Part shown: positions 16,352-25,651 of the stretch, piece by piece
Numbering within the stretch: position 1 is the stretch's first letter
Layout: each line of letters starts with the position of its first letter
NCBI GenBank assembly: GCA_001673575.1
Contig: LZME01000068.1
Span: 1 to 64,000, forward strand
DNA: 64,000 nt
From: Mycolicibacter heraklionensis
GTDB taxonomy: Bacteria > Actinomycetota > Actinomycetes > Mycobacteriales > Mycobacteriaceae
Direction: 5' to 3'
Position numbers and translations under genes: made by a program
The notes under the pieces: generated by a model
What the model saw: the letters and a program-made list of their open reading frames with translations, nothing else
Told to the model about the DNA's origin: nothing
Databases searched by the model: none

Positions 16352-18027
16352 CGCAGATCGTCTTCTTCGGCACGCACCGCCCACTGGGCGAAACGCTCAC
16401 CGGCGCTGCGCTGTTTGATGAAGTTGCGCACCACCCGCTCGATGTAGTCGCCGAGTTCGTCGCTGTAGACCTTGTGCTGGCGCAGCTTACGGCCGAACCC
16501 GCTGTCGGCGCCCAGGCTGCCACCGAGGTGCACCTGGAAGCCGGGGACCGAATTGCCGTTGCCGTCGTCGATCATCTGGCCTTTGAACCCGATGTCGGCC
16601 ACCTGGATGCGGGCGCACGAGTTCGGGCACCCATTGATGTTGACCGTGACCGGCACGTCCAGGACGGCGTTGAGGTCGTCGAGGCGTTGCTCGAGTTCTG
16701 GGACCAGGCTCTGGGCGCGCACCCGGGTCTCGACGAACGACAGCTTGCAGAACTCCAGTCCGGTGCAGGCCATCAGGTTGCGTCGCCACGGCGACGGGTT
16801 GGCCGGCAGGCCCAGCGCATCCAGCTCCGCCACCAGGCCGTCGACCTTGTCGTCGGGAACGTCGAGGATGACCAGCTTCTGGTACGGCGTGAACCGGGCC
16901 CGGTCGGAACCGACCTGCTCCATCAATTCCGCAACCTTGAGCAGCGTGGCGCCGTTCACCCGGCCGGAGATCGGGGCCACCCCGACCGCGTTGTGGCCGT
17001 TGCGGGTCTTCTGCACCCCGACGTGGTCGACAGTCGCGGTGTGCTGCTCGGGTGCCGGCCCGTCGATCAGTGGCCGCTTGAGGTACTCGGTCTCGAGAAC
17101 TTCCCTGAATTTTTCAATACCCCAGTCCTTGACCAGGAACTTCAGCCGGGCCTTCGACCGCAGCCGGCGGTAGCCGTAGTCGCGGAACAGGCTCGTGACG
17201 GCCTCCCAGACGTCGGGCACCTCGTCCAGCGGCACCCACGCGCCCAGGCGCTGGGCCAGCATCGGGTTGGTGGACAGGCCGCCGCCGACCCAGAGATCCA
17301 GGCCGGGGCCGTGCTCGGGGTGGTTGACGCCGATGAAGGAGATGTCGTTGATCTCGTGGGCGACGTCCGGCAGGCCGGAGACGGCGGTCTTGAACTTGCG
17401 CGGCAGGTTCGCGAACTCCGGGTTGCCGATGTAGCGGCGTACGATCTCGTCGAGCGCGGGGGACGGGTCGAGCACCTCGTCCAGCGATTCCCCGGCCAGC
17501 GGCGACCCGAGCAGGCCACGCGGGCAGTCGCCGCAGGCTTCGATGGTCTGCAGCCCGACCGCGTCCAGCTGCTCCCAGATCTCCGGGACCTTTTCGATCT
17601 CGATCCAGTGATACTGCAGGTTGTTGCGGTCGGAGATGTCTGCGGTGTTGCGGGCGTAGTCGACCGAGATCTGCCCCAGCGTCCGCATCGCGGCGGCCGA
17701 CAGCGCCTTGCCGTCGCAGCGCACCCGCATCATGAAGTACTTGGCCTCCAGCAGGTCGGCGTTCTCGTCGCCGGTGAAGGTGCCGTCATAGCCCTGCTCA
17801 CGCTGGGTGTAGAGGCCCATCCAGCGGAAGCGCCCGCGCAGGTCGTCCTTGGTGATGGAGTCGAACCCCTGCTTGGAGTACACATCGACGATCCGGGCCT
17901 GCACGTTCAGCGCCGGGTCTTCCTTCTTGAACTGCTCGTTGTGGTTGACCGGTTCGGTCTCGCCGAGCGCCCACTGGGCCTCGCTGCGCTTGGCCTTGCT
18001 CGGGGGAGCGGTCGGAGTGGCGGTCAT
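16348..18027 (-). CDS. nirA: Ferredoxin-dependent sulfite reductase
   Basis: A 559-residue siroheme/[4Fe-4S] enzyme reducing sulfite to sulfide (SirA/NirA; Rv2391). It has two ferredoxin-like half repeats and the cofactor ligands C-x5-C (ACTGLEFC, about residue 419) and C-x3-C (NGCPNSC, about residue 464). The siroheme contact region NNLQYHWIEIEKVPEIW is present. The N-terminal 35 residues are charged. ATG 18027 has AGGAG 4 bases upstream, inside a small hairpin. Operon with cysH and che1; upstream leader peptide at 18140. Confidence 0.95.
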   Translation of the reverse strand: MTATPTAPPSKAKRSEAQWALGETEPVNHNEQFKKEDPALNVQARIVDVYSKQGFDSITKDDLRGRFRWMGLYTQREQGYDGTFTGDENADLLEAKYFMMRVRCDGKALSAAAMRTLGQISVDYARNTADISDRNNLQYHWIEIEKVPEIWEQLDAVGLQTIEACGDCPRGLLGSPLAGESLDEVLDPSPALDEIVRRYIGNPEFANLPRKFKTAVSGLPDVAHEINDISFIGVNHPEHGPGLDLWVGGGLSTNPMLAQRLGAWVPLDEVPDVWEAVTSLFRDYGYRRLRSKARLKFLVKDWGIEKFREVLETEYLKRPLIDGPAPEQHTATVDHVGVQKTRNGHNAVGVAPISGRVNGATLLKVAELMEQVGSDRARFTPYQKLVILDVPDDKVDGLVAELDALGLPANPSPWRRNLMACTGLEFCKLSFVETRVRAQSLVPELEQRLDDLNAVLDVPVTVNINGCPNSCARIQVADIGFKGQMIDDGNGNSVPGFQVHLGGSLGADSGFGRKLRQHKVYSDELGDYIERVVRNFIKQRSAGERFAQWAVRAEEDDLR

Positions 18028-18031
18028 GATT

Positions 18032-18047
18032 CTCCTTCAAAGAGGAG
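18032..18047 (-). promoter_or_regulatory. nirA: Hairpin that sequesters the nirA ribosome site
   Basis: On the minus strand CTCCT, loop CTTTGA, AGGAG: the Shine-Dalgarno sequence is paired with an anti-SD 6 bases upstream, just before ATG 18027. Translation initiation would need this hairpin to open, consistent with attenuation by the upstream Cys leader. Confidence 0.55.
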
Positions 18048-18139
18048 CCGGCGGGATTGAGCGCAGTTCACCGGCGACTGTCTCCGGCGGCGCAGATCCG
18101 GCGGCCAGCTGGAAAATACAGGTGGGCGGTTCTACGACA

Positions 18140-18235
18140 TCAAGGCAGACAGCGACAGCTGCAAACACGCTTGAAATCGATATGCCGCCGAGCCACCAAG
18201 GCAACCCCGGACGAGGTGCAGTAGGCGGCGGTCAC
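18140..18235 (-). CDS. Cys-rich leader peptide of the nirA-cysH-che1 operon
   Basis: A 31-residue reading frame starting at GTG 18235 and ending RRHIDFKRVCSCRCLP, with three Cys codons within five positions near the end. A -10 hexamer CATAAT lies exactly 7 bases before the GTG, so the message is probably leaderless, as for the leader of subI. RRH-hydrophobic-RV-C endings are typical of actinobacterial sulfur leader peptides. It lies 112 bases from nirA. An internal GTG (18196) is a possible shorter start. Confidence 0.72.
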   Translation of the reverse strand: MTAAYCTSSGVALVARRHIDFKRVCSCRCLP

Positions 18236-18242
18236 AGCGCCG

Positions 18243-18248
18243 ATTATG
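18243..18248 (-). promoter_or_regulatory. -10 hexamer CATAAT for the second leaderless leader
   Basis: Read on the minus strand, CATAAT is followed by 7 bases (CGGCGCT) and then GTG at 18235. Same geometry as TATGCT at 8376. Confidence 0.6.
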
Positions 18249-18429
18249 CCATGGATGCCGAAAATCTTCCTTACCGGCGCAAAGTTGTGATCAGCGTGAG
18301 CAAAACTCATCTGGTGCTCGATGCTACGGCGGTCGGGCCGGGGGAGCGGATCGGAACGGGTCGGGGGCGATGCGCCCCGCCGCCGGGCCACCGCAGACGG
18401 ACAGCCGATCGGAAGGCGGGTGGGGTTAG

Positions 18430-18969
18430 GTGAGTGTCGACTTCGGATGGGAACCGGCGTGGGAACCACTGCCGGTGGCCGACCCGCCGCCGCGCACGAG
18501 CGGCCGTGCTCAGTTGCGCCGCTGGCTGGCCGTGGCGACGCTGGCGGCCACCGTCGGTTGCGGCGGATGGGTGGCGGTCCAGCATTACCAAACCCACCTC
18601 GCCGGTGAGCAGGCCCTGGAGGCCGCCGAGGCATATGTGTTGCGGTTGAGCAATATCGACGCCGACAACGTCGATCGCAATTTCGCCGACATCACCGACG
18701 GATCGACCGGGCAGTTCCGGACCATGCACACCCGCTCCAGCGTGCGGTTGCGTCAGCAACTGATCGAAAACAGGGCAACGGCACGCGGGCACGTCGCCGA
18801 GGCGGTGCTGAAATCCGCCGACCGCAACCACGCTGTGGTGGTGCTGCTGGTCGACCAGGCGGTGCGCAACGCCGACAACCCCGAACCCGTGCTCGACCAC
18901 AGCCGGATCCGGATGACCATGGACAAGGTTGACGGCCGCTGGCTGGCCAGCAAGGTGGAGTTGGTATGA
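18430..18969 (+). CDS. Mce-associated-type membrane protein (Rv2390c-like)
   Basis: A 179-residue protein with a cytoplasmic Pro-rich N-terminus (about 30 residues), one transmembrane helix (WLAVATLAATVGCGGWVAV, about residues 32-50) and an exported domain with EQALEAAEAYVLRLSNIDADNVDRNF and a C-terminal VDGRWLASKVELV. This layout matches the mycobacterial Mce-associated/VirB8-like family and Rv2390c, which also precedes rpfD. GTG 18430 start; it overlaps rpfD by 4 bases. Function unknown. Confidence 0.82.
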   Translation: MSVDFGWEPAWEPLPVADPPPRTSGRAQLRRWLAVATLAATVGCGGWVAVQHYQTHLAGEQALEAAEAYVLRLSNIDADNVDRNFADITDGSTGQFRTMHTRSSVRLRQQLIENRATARGHVAEAVLKSADRNHAVVVLLVDQAVRNADNPEPVLDHSRIRMTMDKVDGRWLASKVELV

Positions 18970-19361
18970 GGAAGTTCACAGCTCTGACGGCCGGGGTGCT
19001 GCTGGTCGGCGCCGCCGAATTGTCCGGCGTGGCCAGCGCCGACCCGATCGACTGGGAAGCCATCGCCCTGTGCGAGTCCGGCGGGAACTGGTCGGCCGAT
19101 ACCGGCGACGGCGGCTACGGCGGGCTGCAGATCAGCGCGGCGGACTGGGACAGCAACGGCGGGGTGGGACTGCCCTCGCAGGCCACCAAGCAACAGCAGA
19201 TCGCCGTCGCCAAGCGCATCATGGCCAGCCGGGGTCCCGGGGCCTGGTCGGGATGCGTGGCGCGCAGCGGTGCCGCCGCGGCCGCGCCGGTCGGCTCGCT
19301 GACCCACTACGTGACGACGCTCTACGAGGACACCCCAGGGACCGGCGCGCCAGCCGACTGA
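18966..19361 (+). CDS. rpfD: Resuscitation-promoting factor RpfD
   Basis: A 131-residue secreted muralytic enzyme. Signal peptide (residues 1-25, cleavage after ASA), then the transglycosylase-like Rpf domain DPIDWEAIALCESGGNW with catalytic Glu37, YGGLQISAADW, and a second Cys in WSGCVA forming the usual disulfide with Cys36. A short Ala-rich tail follows. It cleaves peptidoglycan and promotes regrowth of dormant cells. ATG overlaps the previous stop. Order matches Rv2390c-Rv2389c-Rv2388c. Confidence 0.93.
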   Translation: MRKFTALTAGVLLVGAAELSGVASADPIDWEAIALCESGGNWSADTGDGGYGGLQISAADWDSNGGVGLPSQATKQQQIAVAKRIMASRGPGAWSGCVARSGAAAAAPVGSLTHYVTTLYEDTPGTGAPAD

Positions 19362-19410
19362 GGCGCCGGCGAACAGCGCCGCCCGCGACGGCGTGGGATG
19401 ATCGGGCCTC

Positions 19411-20595
19411 ATGACCCCGACCCCGACCGCCGTAGCGCTGCCCGATGTGGCGCCGGTCCGGCGCGGCCACGACGGCCCGTTCGGGGTATATGTGCACGTG
19501 CCGTTCTGTTTCACCCGGTGCGGCTACTGCGACTTCAACACCTACACTCCGGCGGAGCTCGGCGGCGCAAACCCGGACGCGTGGGTGGCGGCGCTGGACA
19601 AGGAACTGGAACTGGCCGCCGCCCGGCTGGGGCGCCGGCCGGCTGACACGGTATTCGTCGGAGGCGGCACGCCGTCGCTGCTGGGCGGCCCGCGGCTGGC
19701 GCGCGTGCTCGACCAAGTGCGCAAGCACTTCGGATTGGCCGACGACGCCGAGGTCACCACCGAGGCGAACCCCGAGTCGACGTCACCGGAGTTCTTCGAG
19801 ACGATCCTTGCCGCCGGCTATACCCGGGTGTCGCTGGGCATGCAGTCGGTGTCGCCGCGCGTGCTGGCCACCCTGGACCGCATCCATTCGCCGGGCCGGC
19901 CGGTGGCGGCGGCGCGCGAGGCGCGTGCGGCCGGGTTCGAGCACCTCAACATCGACCTGATCTACGGCACCCCCGGCGAGACCGATGACGATCTGCTGCG
20001 TTCGGTGGACGCCGCGCTCGAGGCGGGTGTGGATCACGTCTCGGCCTACAGCCTGATCGTGGAGGACGGCACCGCGCTGGCGCGTCGGGTGCGGCGCGGG
20101 GAGTTACCCGCTCCCGAAGGTGATGTGGCGGCGCATCGCTATGAGCTGGTCGACGCCCGGCTGCGGGCGGCGGGGATGGACTGGTACGAGGTGTCCAACT
20201 GGAGCCGGCCCGGCGCGGCCTGCCGGCACAACCTGGGCTACTGGAACGGCGGCCGATGGTGGGGTGCGGGCCCGGGCGCGCACAGCTACGACGGCGCGCT
20301 GCGTTGGTGGAATGTCAAGCACCCCAACACTTACGCGCAGCTGCTGGAGCAGAGCATCCTGCCGGTGGCCGGCTTCGAGGAGCTCTCCGACGCCGACCGG
20401 CACACCGAGGACGTGATGTTGCGGCTGCGGATGCGCGACGGGCTGGCGCTGGCGGATCTGGATGCCGAGGAGCGCGAGCGCGCCGCGACCGCGATCGGCG
20501 ACGGGCTGCTGCACACCGACGGTGCGCGGCTGGTGTTGACTGATCGCGGTCGGCTGCTGGCCGACGCGGTGGTGCGTTCGCTATTGGCAGGTTAG
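19411..20595 (+). CDS. hemW: Radical SAM HemW (coproporphyrinogen oxidase-like)
   Basis: A 394-residue radical SAM protein. The cluster motif CFTRCGYCDF (CxxxCxxC) is near residue 33, followed by VFVGGGTPSLL, TTEANPES, VSLGMQSVSPRVL and GFEHLNIDLIYGTPGE. It lacks the N-terminal extension of true HemN, so it is more likely the haem chaperone HemW than an oxygen-independent oxidase; Rv2388c is annotated hemN. Its TAG stop overlaps the TAA of the convergent Gly-rich gene within TTAG. Confidence 0.9.
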   Translation: MTPTPTAVALPDVAPVRRGHDGPFGVYVHVPFCFTRCGYCDFNTYTPAELGGANPDAWVAALDKELELAAARLGRRPADTVFVGGGTPSLLGGPRLARVLDQVRKHFGLADDAEVTTEANPESTSPEFFETILAAGYTRVSLGMQSVSPRVLATLDRIHSPGRPVAAAREARAAGFEHLNIDLIYGTPGETDDDLLRSVDAALEAGVDHVSAYSLIVEDGTALARRVRRGELPAPEGDVAAHRYELVDARLRAAGMDWYEVSNWSRPGAACRHNLGYWNGGRWWGAGPGAHSYDGALRWWNVKHPNTYAQLLEQSILPVAGFEELSDADRHTEDVMLRLRMRDGLALADLDAEERERAATAIGDGLLHTDGARLVLTDRGRLLADAVVRSLLAG

Positions 20596-20894
20596 CCGCT
20601 GAACCAGCCGCGGCCGCCGTCCCAGCTGCCGCAGATGCCGTTGAAGCAGCCGTGGCCGAAACCGCCCTGGCCCGGGATGAAGCCGCCACAGCCCTGCCAA
20701 CCGGCGTCATGGCCACAGCCGCTTCCTCCGCCGTTGCCGTCCGGGCCACCGGATCCGTGCGGTTGGGCGACCGCGGTCTGGCCGGGCGTGCCCGCCGAGC
20801 CGGTCATCAGCATCACGCCTGTCGGGGCGAGCGCGATCGCCGCGGCGGCTGTCGCTACGAACATCGGTCCCACGAGTTTGCGAATACTTAGCAT
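20592..20894 (-). CDS. Small secreted Gly- and Cys-rich protein
   Basis: A 100-residue exported protein. The signal sequence (residues 1-35) is KLVGPMFVATAAAAIALAPTG. The mature part is rich in Gly with four Cys (SGCGHDAGWQGCGG, HGCFNGICG) and Trp, suggesting two disulfides. ATG 20894 was chosen because it begins the signal sequence (GGAG is close upstream). I do not recognise a family. It is convergent with hemW and stands alone. Confidence 0.7.
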   Translation of the reverse strand: MLSIRKLVGPMFVATAAAAIALAPTGVMLMTGSAGTPGQTAVAQPHGSGGPDGNGGGSGCGHDAGWQGCGGFIPGQGGFGHGCFNGICGSWDGGRGWFSG

Positions 20895-21368
20895 GACTCC
20901 ATAGTCCGTGCGGATCTCGTCGTTGCCAACCGTTGTGTGAGGACCGATACCGAATTGTGAACGCTCGTAACGCGTCACCGCAATCCAGGCGAAGGGGCCG
21001 GTGTCACTGCTTCGTCGGCTGGGTAGCGGCAAATAGTCAGACCGCAAATGCGGTTTGATGAGCGCTGTCAGACTGTCGGTGAAATACCCTGTCAAGATAT
21101 TCACAGCAATCATGTCTTGACGTTGCAAGAGCTGGCATTCGGACCTCGGGGCGACGGCCTCCTGAGCAGTATATGCAATGGTAATTAACAGCGTTCATCT
21201 AGACGTGAGATGTACCTGCGGCGCCGCTGGCCTCGACTGGCGGAAGCGAACAGCAATATCGTAATCCGTTACTTGTAGGAAATCGTAGATACGGATACTA
21301 TCCGGCGTATGACTCCGCAAACGAGGGACAATGAAAAGTATGGCCCGGGCAAATGGAGGGCCGACGGG
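20895..21368. other. Intergenic region between divergent genes
   Basis: About 470 bases with lower GC near 21160-21310 and no supported gene. It must hold the promoters of the Gly-rich gene and the Rieske gene. No IdeR box was found. GGATACTATCC (21293-21303) is a short palindrome-like motif close to the Rieske start. Confidence 0.5.
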
Positions 21369-22394
21369 ATGGCGGTTCAACGGGCGCGAGGCGCCTCCGG
21401 CCAAGCGCACGGCGTCGGCGGGCGAGTGTTGGAGGTTCTGGCGCGACAAGAGTGGATGGACCGGCCCAGCTACCGGCTGGAGAACGTGTTGAGCTTCGGT
21501 TTCAACGCCTTGGGTGGGGCCCGGGATCGGGTGACCAACTTTTTGAACGGCGTGTGGTTGGGGCACCCGGTGCATCCGCCGTTGGCATCGCTGGCCACCG
21601 GTGCCATCGGGACGACCGTCGCCCTGGATGCGGTGCGTCTGCTGCCGAGCAGGTCCGCGGCGGAGGTGCTTGAGGCGTCTCGAATCGCCCAGCGCGCCTT
21701 GGGGTTGGGGATTGCGGCCAACTTTGCGTCCGCGGCGACCGGGGTGACCGACTGGCAGCACACTCACGACAAGGATCGGCGTATCGGGCTGGTGCACGGC
21801 GTGCTGAACCTCGTCGCCACGGGTCTCTACATCCAGTCCTGGCGGGACCGCCGCCGGGGACGCCAGCTGCGGGGCACGGTGACCAGTGCGGTCGGCTATG
21901 GCATCACCTCCGCCAGCGGGTTCCTGGGCGGCGCGCTGGTATTCGGCTCCGGAATCGGCATCGACCAGTCCGGTGATCGGCTGCGCATCGACGACTGGAC
22001 ACCGGTGCTGCCGGAGGCGGAACTTCCGGTCGGTAAGAAACCCAAGCGCATCGACGTCGACGGCGTCGCGGTGGTGCTGTGCCGCACCGGCGACAGCGTC
22101 TCGGCATTCGCCGGATTGTGCCCGCACCTGGCCGCGCCGATGGAAGACGGCTGGGTCGACCGCGGCCGGATCGTATGCCCGTGGCACGGCTCGCAGTTCG
22201 ACGTGAAAAGCGGTGCCGTGCTGCGCGGACCGTCTGCCGCTCCGCTGCCCTGCTACCAGGCGCGGGTGCGCGACGGGATGGTCGAGCTGCGCGACGGCGC
22301 GATGACACCGCTTGGTGAGGGGCGGGTCAGATATCTCGCCCCGCAGACCCTGGAGTGCCCCAAAATTGCGACCGAGAAGGAGATTGCCCAGTGA
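21369..22394 (+). CDS. Rieske [2Fe-2S] membrane protein with DUF2231-like domain
   Basis: A 341-residue protein. The N-terminal part is a four-helix DUF2231-like membrane domain (LGHPVHPPLASLATGAIGTTVALD, TGVTDWQHT, HGVLNLVATGLYIQS). The C-terminal part is a Rieske domain with CPHLAAP and CPWHGSQFD (C-x-H and C-x2-H ligands). Probably an electron-transfer protein at the membrane. ATG 21369 has GGAGGG 8 bases upstream; an in-frame ATG 21309 would add 20 residues. Coupled to the hemerythrin-like gene by GTGA. Confidence 0.85.
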   Translation: MAVQRARGASGQAHGVGGRVLEVLARQEWMDRPSYRLENVLSFGFNALGGARDRVTNFLNGVWLGHPVHPPLASLATGAIGTTVALDAVRLLPSRSAAEVLEASRIAQRALGLGIAANFASAATGVTDWQHTHDKDRRIGLVHGVLNLVATGLYIQSWRDRRRGRQLRGTVTSAVGYGITSASGFLGGALVFGSGIGIDQSGDRLRIDDWTPVLPEAELPVGKKPKRIDVDGVAVVLCRTGDSVSAFAGLCPHLAAPMEDGWVDRGRIVCPWHGSQFDVKSGAVLRGPSAAPLPCYQARVRDGMVELRDGAMTPLGEGRVRYLAPQTLECPKIATEKEIAQ

Positions 22395-22879
22395 GCAACG
22401 CCTACGACGTGCTGCGGGCCCACCACAACGTGCTGCGCGGCTTGGGCTCCCGGTTCAAGGCCGCCCCGGTCGGCTCGGCGGAACGGCAGCAGACTCTCGA
22501 TGAATTGTTGCGGGAGTTCACCATCCACATGCGCATCGAGGACGACATCTACTACCCGGCACTGGCGGCCGCGAGCAAGCTGATCGCGATCGCGCACGCC
22601 GAGCACCGGCAGATCTATGACCAGCTCGCGGTGGCGTTGCGGACGCCGTCCAGCTCGCCTCGGCATGTCGACGAGTGGAACTCCTTCCTGACCGTCCTGG
22701 AGGCCCATGCCGACGAGGAGGAGCGCGACCTGGTGCCCCCTCCGGCGCCGGTCGACTTGTCGGAGAGCGAGTTGGAAGAGCTGGGCAATCGGATGGCTGC
22801 GGAGATGGAGCGGCAGCGCAATTCCAAGTTCGAGCAGTTGCATGTCAAGGCGCGAACGGCGCTGCTGAAGGCGTTCTGA
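22391..22879 (+). CDS. Hemerythrin-like diiron protein
   Basis: A 162-residue four-helix protein with hemerythrin HHE motifs: RAHHNVLRGL, FTIHMRIEDDIYYPAL, AHAEHRQI and LEAHADEEERDLVPP provide the His/Glu/Asp iron ligands. Such proteins bind O2 or NO or sense iron. GTG 22391 overlaps the Rieske stop, so the two are co-translated and may share an electron-transfer or redox-sensing role. It is followed by a tandem repeat and the mbtI promoter. Confidence 0.88.
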   Translation: MSNAYDVLRAHHNVLRGLGSRFKAAPVGSAERQQTLDELLREFTIHMRIEDDIYYPALAAASKLIAIAHAEHRQIYDQLAVALRTPSSSPRHVDEWNSFLTVLEAHADEEERDLVPPPAPVDLSESELEELGNRMAAEMERQRNSKFEQLHVKARTALLKAF

Positions 22880-22973
22880 GCGATCGCAAGCGCGGCGGAG
22901 CCGGGCGCAGCGGGTCGCGTTGATGGCGCTGAGCGATCGCAAGCGCGGCGGAGCCGGGCGCAGCGGGTCGCGT
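22876..22973. repeat. Two tandem 45-bp copies of the dispersed intergenic repeat
   Basis: 22876-22920 and 22929-22973 are identical (CTGAGCGATCGCAAGCGC..., ending GGGTCGCGT), with an 8-base spacer (period 53). The first copy includes the hemerythrin stop codon. A third, slightly diverged copy lies inverted at 8000-8034, so this is a dispersed genomic repeat. Confidence 0.9.
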
Positions 22974-23026
22974 CGTATGACCCAGCGCTACCGACGGGTT
23001 TCGTGGGGCGGGGCGCACGTCACTGG

Positions 23027-24398
<1,372 letters not shown>

Positions 24399-24424
24399 AT
24401 CCGCGGCCTCGTCCTTTCGGTGCG

Positions 24425-24738
<314 letters not shown>

Positions 24739-24754
24739 AGCGTGTCGACGCGGG

Positions 24755-25651
24755 TCAGTGCAGCAGAGACTCGGTGAGCAGGCCGCTGACCATCGACTCG
24801 ATGGTCGATTCGATCGACGAGGCCAGGGTGGCGGTCACGGATGCGACGGCCTGGGTGCGGAACCGCACCAGCATGCCGATCAGCTCGGCGATCTCGGTGT
24901 CGGCCGGCAGTGGCGCACCGGGCTGAATCCGGGTCAGGACGTGCTCGGCGCCGGCTCGCACCAGCATCTGGCTGATCGCGTCGATGTGCGGCAACGACTG
25001 CTCATAGAGGTCGATCAGTTTGTCGATGGCGATGCCGTAGCCGCGGACCTCGTTGAAGGCATCGATCAGCTTGGGCCGGGTGATGGTGGCCAGCGAGTCG
25101 GCCTCGTTGAGGCGGATCACCCCGAGCGCCACCAGCCGTCGCATCGCCGGCGGGTCGCCGATTCGCTGCTCGGCCTCCGCCCGAGACATGGTCTCGGGCC
25201 GTTCGGTGGTCCAGCTACCGGCGATCGCGCTTTCCAGTCCCAGGATGTCGCCGAGGTCCTTGCCCTGCTCCCAGGCGCCGATCATCTCTTTGACGTGCGC
25301 GATGGTGTAGCCGCGGTCGAGCATCGAGGTGATCAGCCGCAGCCGGGTCAGGTGCGTGTCGTTGTACAACGCGATCCGCCCGACCCGTCTCGGCGGTGGG
25401 AGCAGATCCCGGTCCCGGTATACCCGGACGTTACGGGTGGTGGTGCCGCCCAGTCGAGCCAGGTCGTCGATCCGGTATTCGCGGGATGCGGTGTTGCCGC
25501 CCGGATGGCGCACCACGATCTCGAAGAGCTGGGTCACCGCGGCCTCGATCACCTCGCGGGACTCGCGCCGCACCCGGCGCGGGATCCGCCGCAGATTCGC
25601 CAGCACCCCGGCGATGGAGTCGGGCTTGGCGGGACGATCCGGTGCGGTCAT
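24755..25651 (-). CDS. MerR-family transcriptional regulator
   Basis: A 298-residue regulator. About 55 N-terminal residues precede a MerR winged helix (YRIDDLARLGGTTTRNVRVYRDRDLLPPPRRVGRIALYNDTHLTRLRLI, split over residues 58-105) and a long helical effector region with no obvious metal-binding Cys. Its start overlaps the monooxygenase stop (ATGA), so it is last in the SDR-diiron-monooxygenase-MerR operon and probably controls it. Confidence 0.88.
   Translation of the reverse strand: MTAPDRPAKPDSIAGVLANLRRIPRRVRRESREVIEAAVTQLFEIVVRHPGGNTASREYRIDDLARLGGTTTRNVRVYRDRDLLPPPRRVGRIALYNDTHLTRLRLITSMLDRGYTIAHVKEMIGAWEQGKDLGDILGLESAIAGSWTTERPETMSRAEAEQRIGDPPAMRRLVALGVIRLNEADSLATITRPKLIDAFNEVRGYGIAIDKLIDLYEQSLPHIDAISQMLVRAGAEHVLTRIQPGAPLPADTEIAELIGMLVRFRTQAVASVTATLASSIESTIESMVSGLLTESLLH

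Noticed and set aside
16474..18060. Long plus-strand open frame opposite nirA
   Set aside because: Shadow of the sulfite reductase; the real gene has all cofactor ligands and operon overlaps.
20592..20894. PE_PGRS protein
   Set aside because: It has Gly-rich parts but no PE domain, has four Cys and a normal signal peptide.
22876..22973. CRISPR array
   Set aside because: Only two copies, 8-base spacer, and a related copy at 8000 outside any array; no cas genes.
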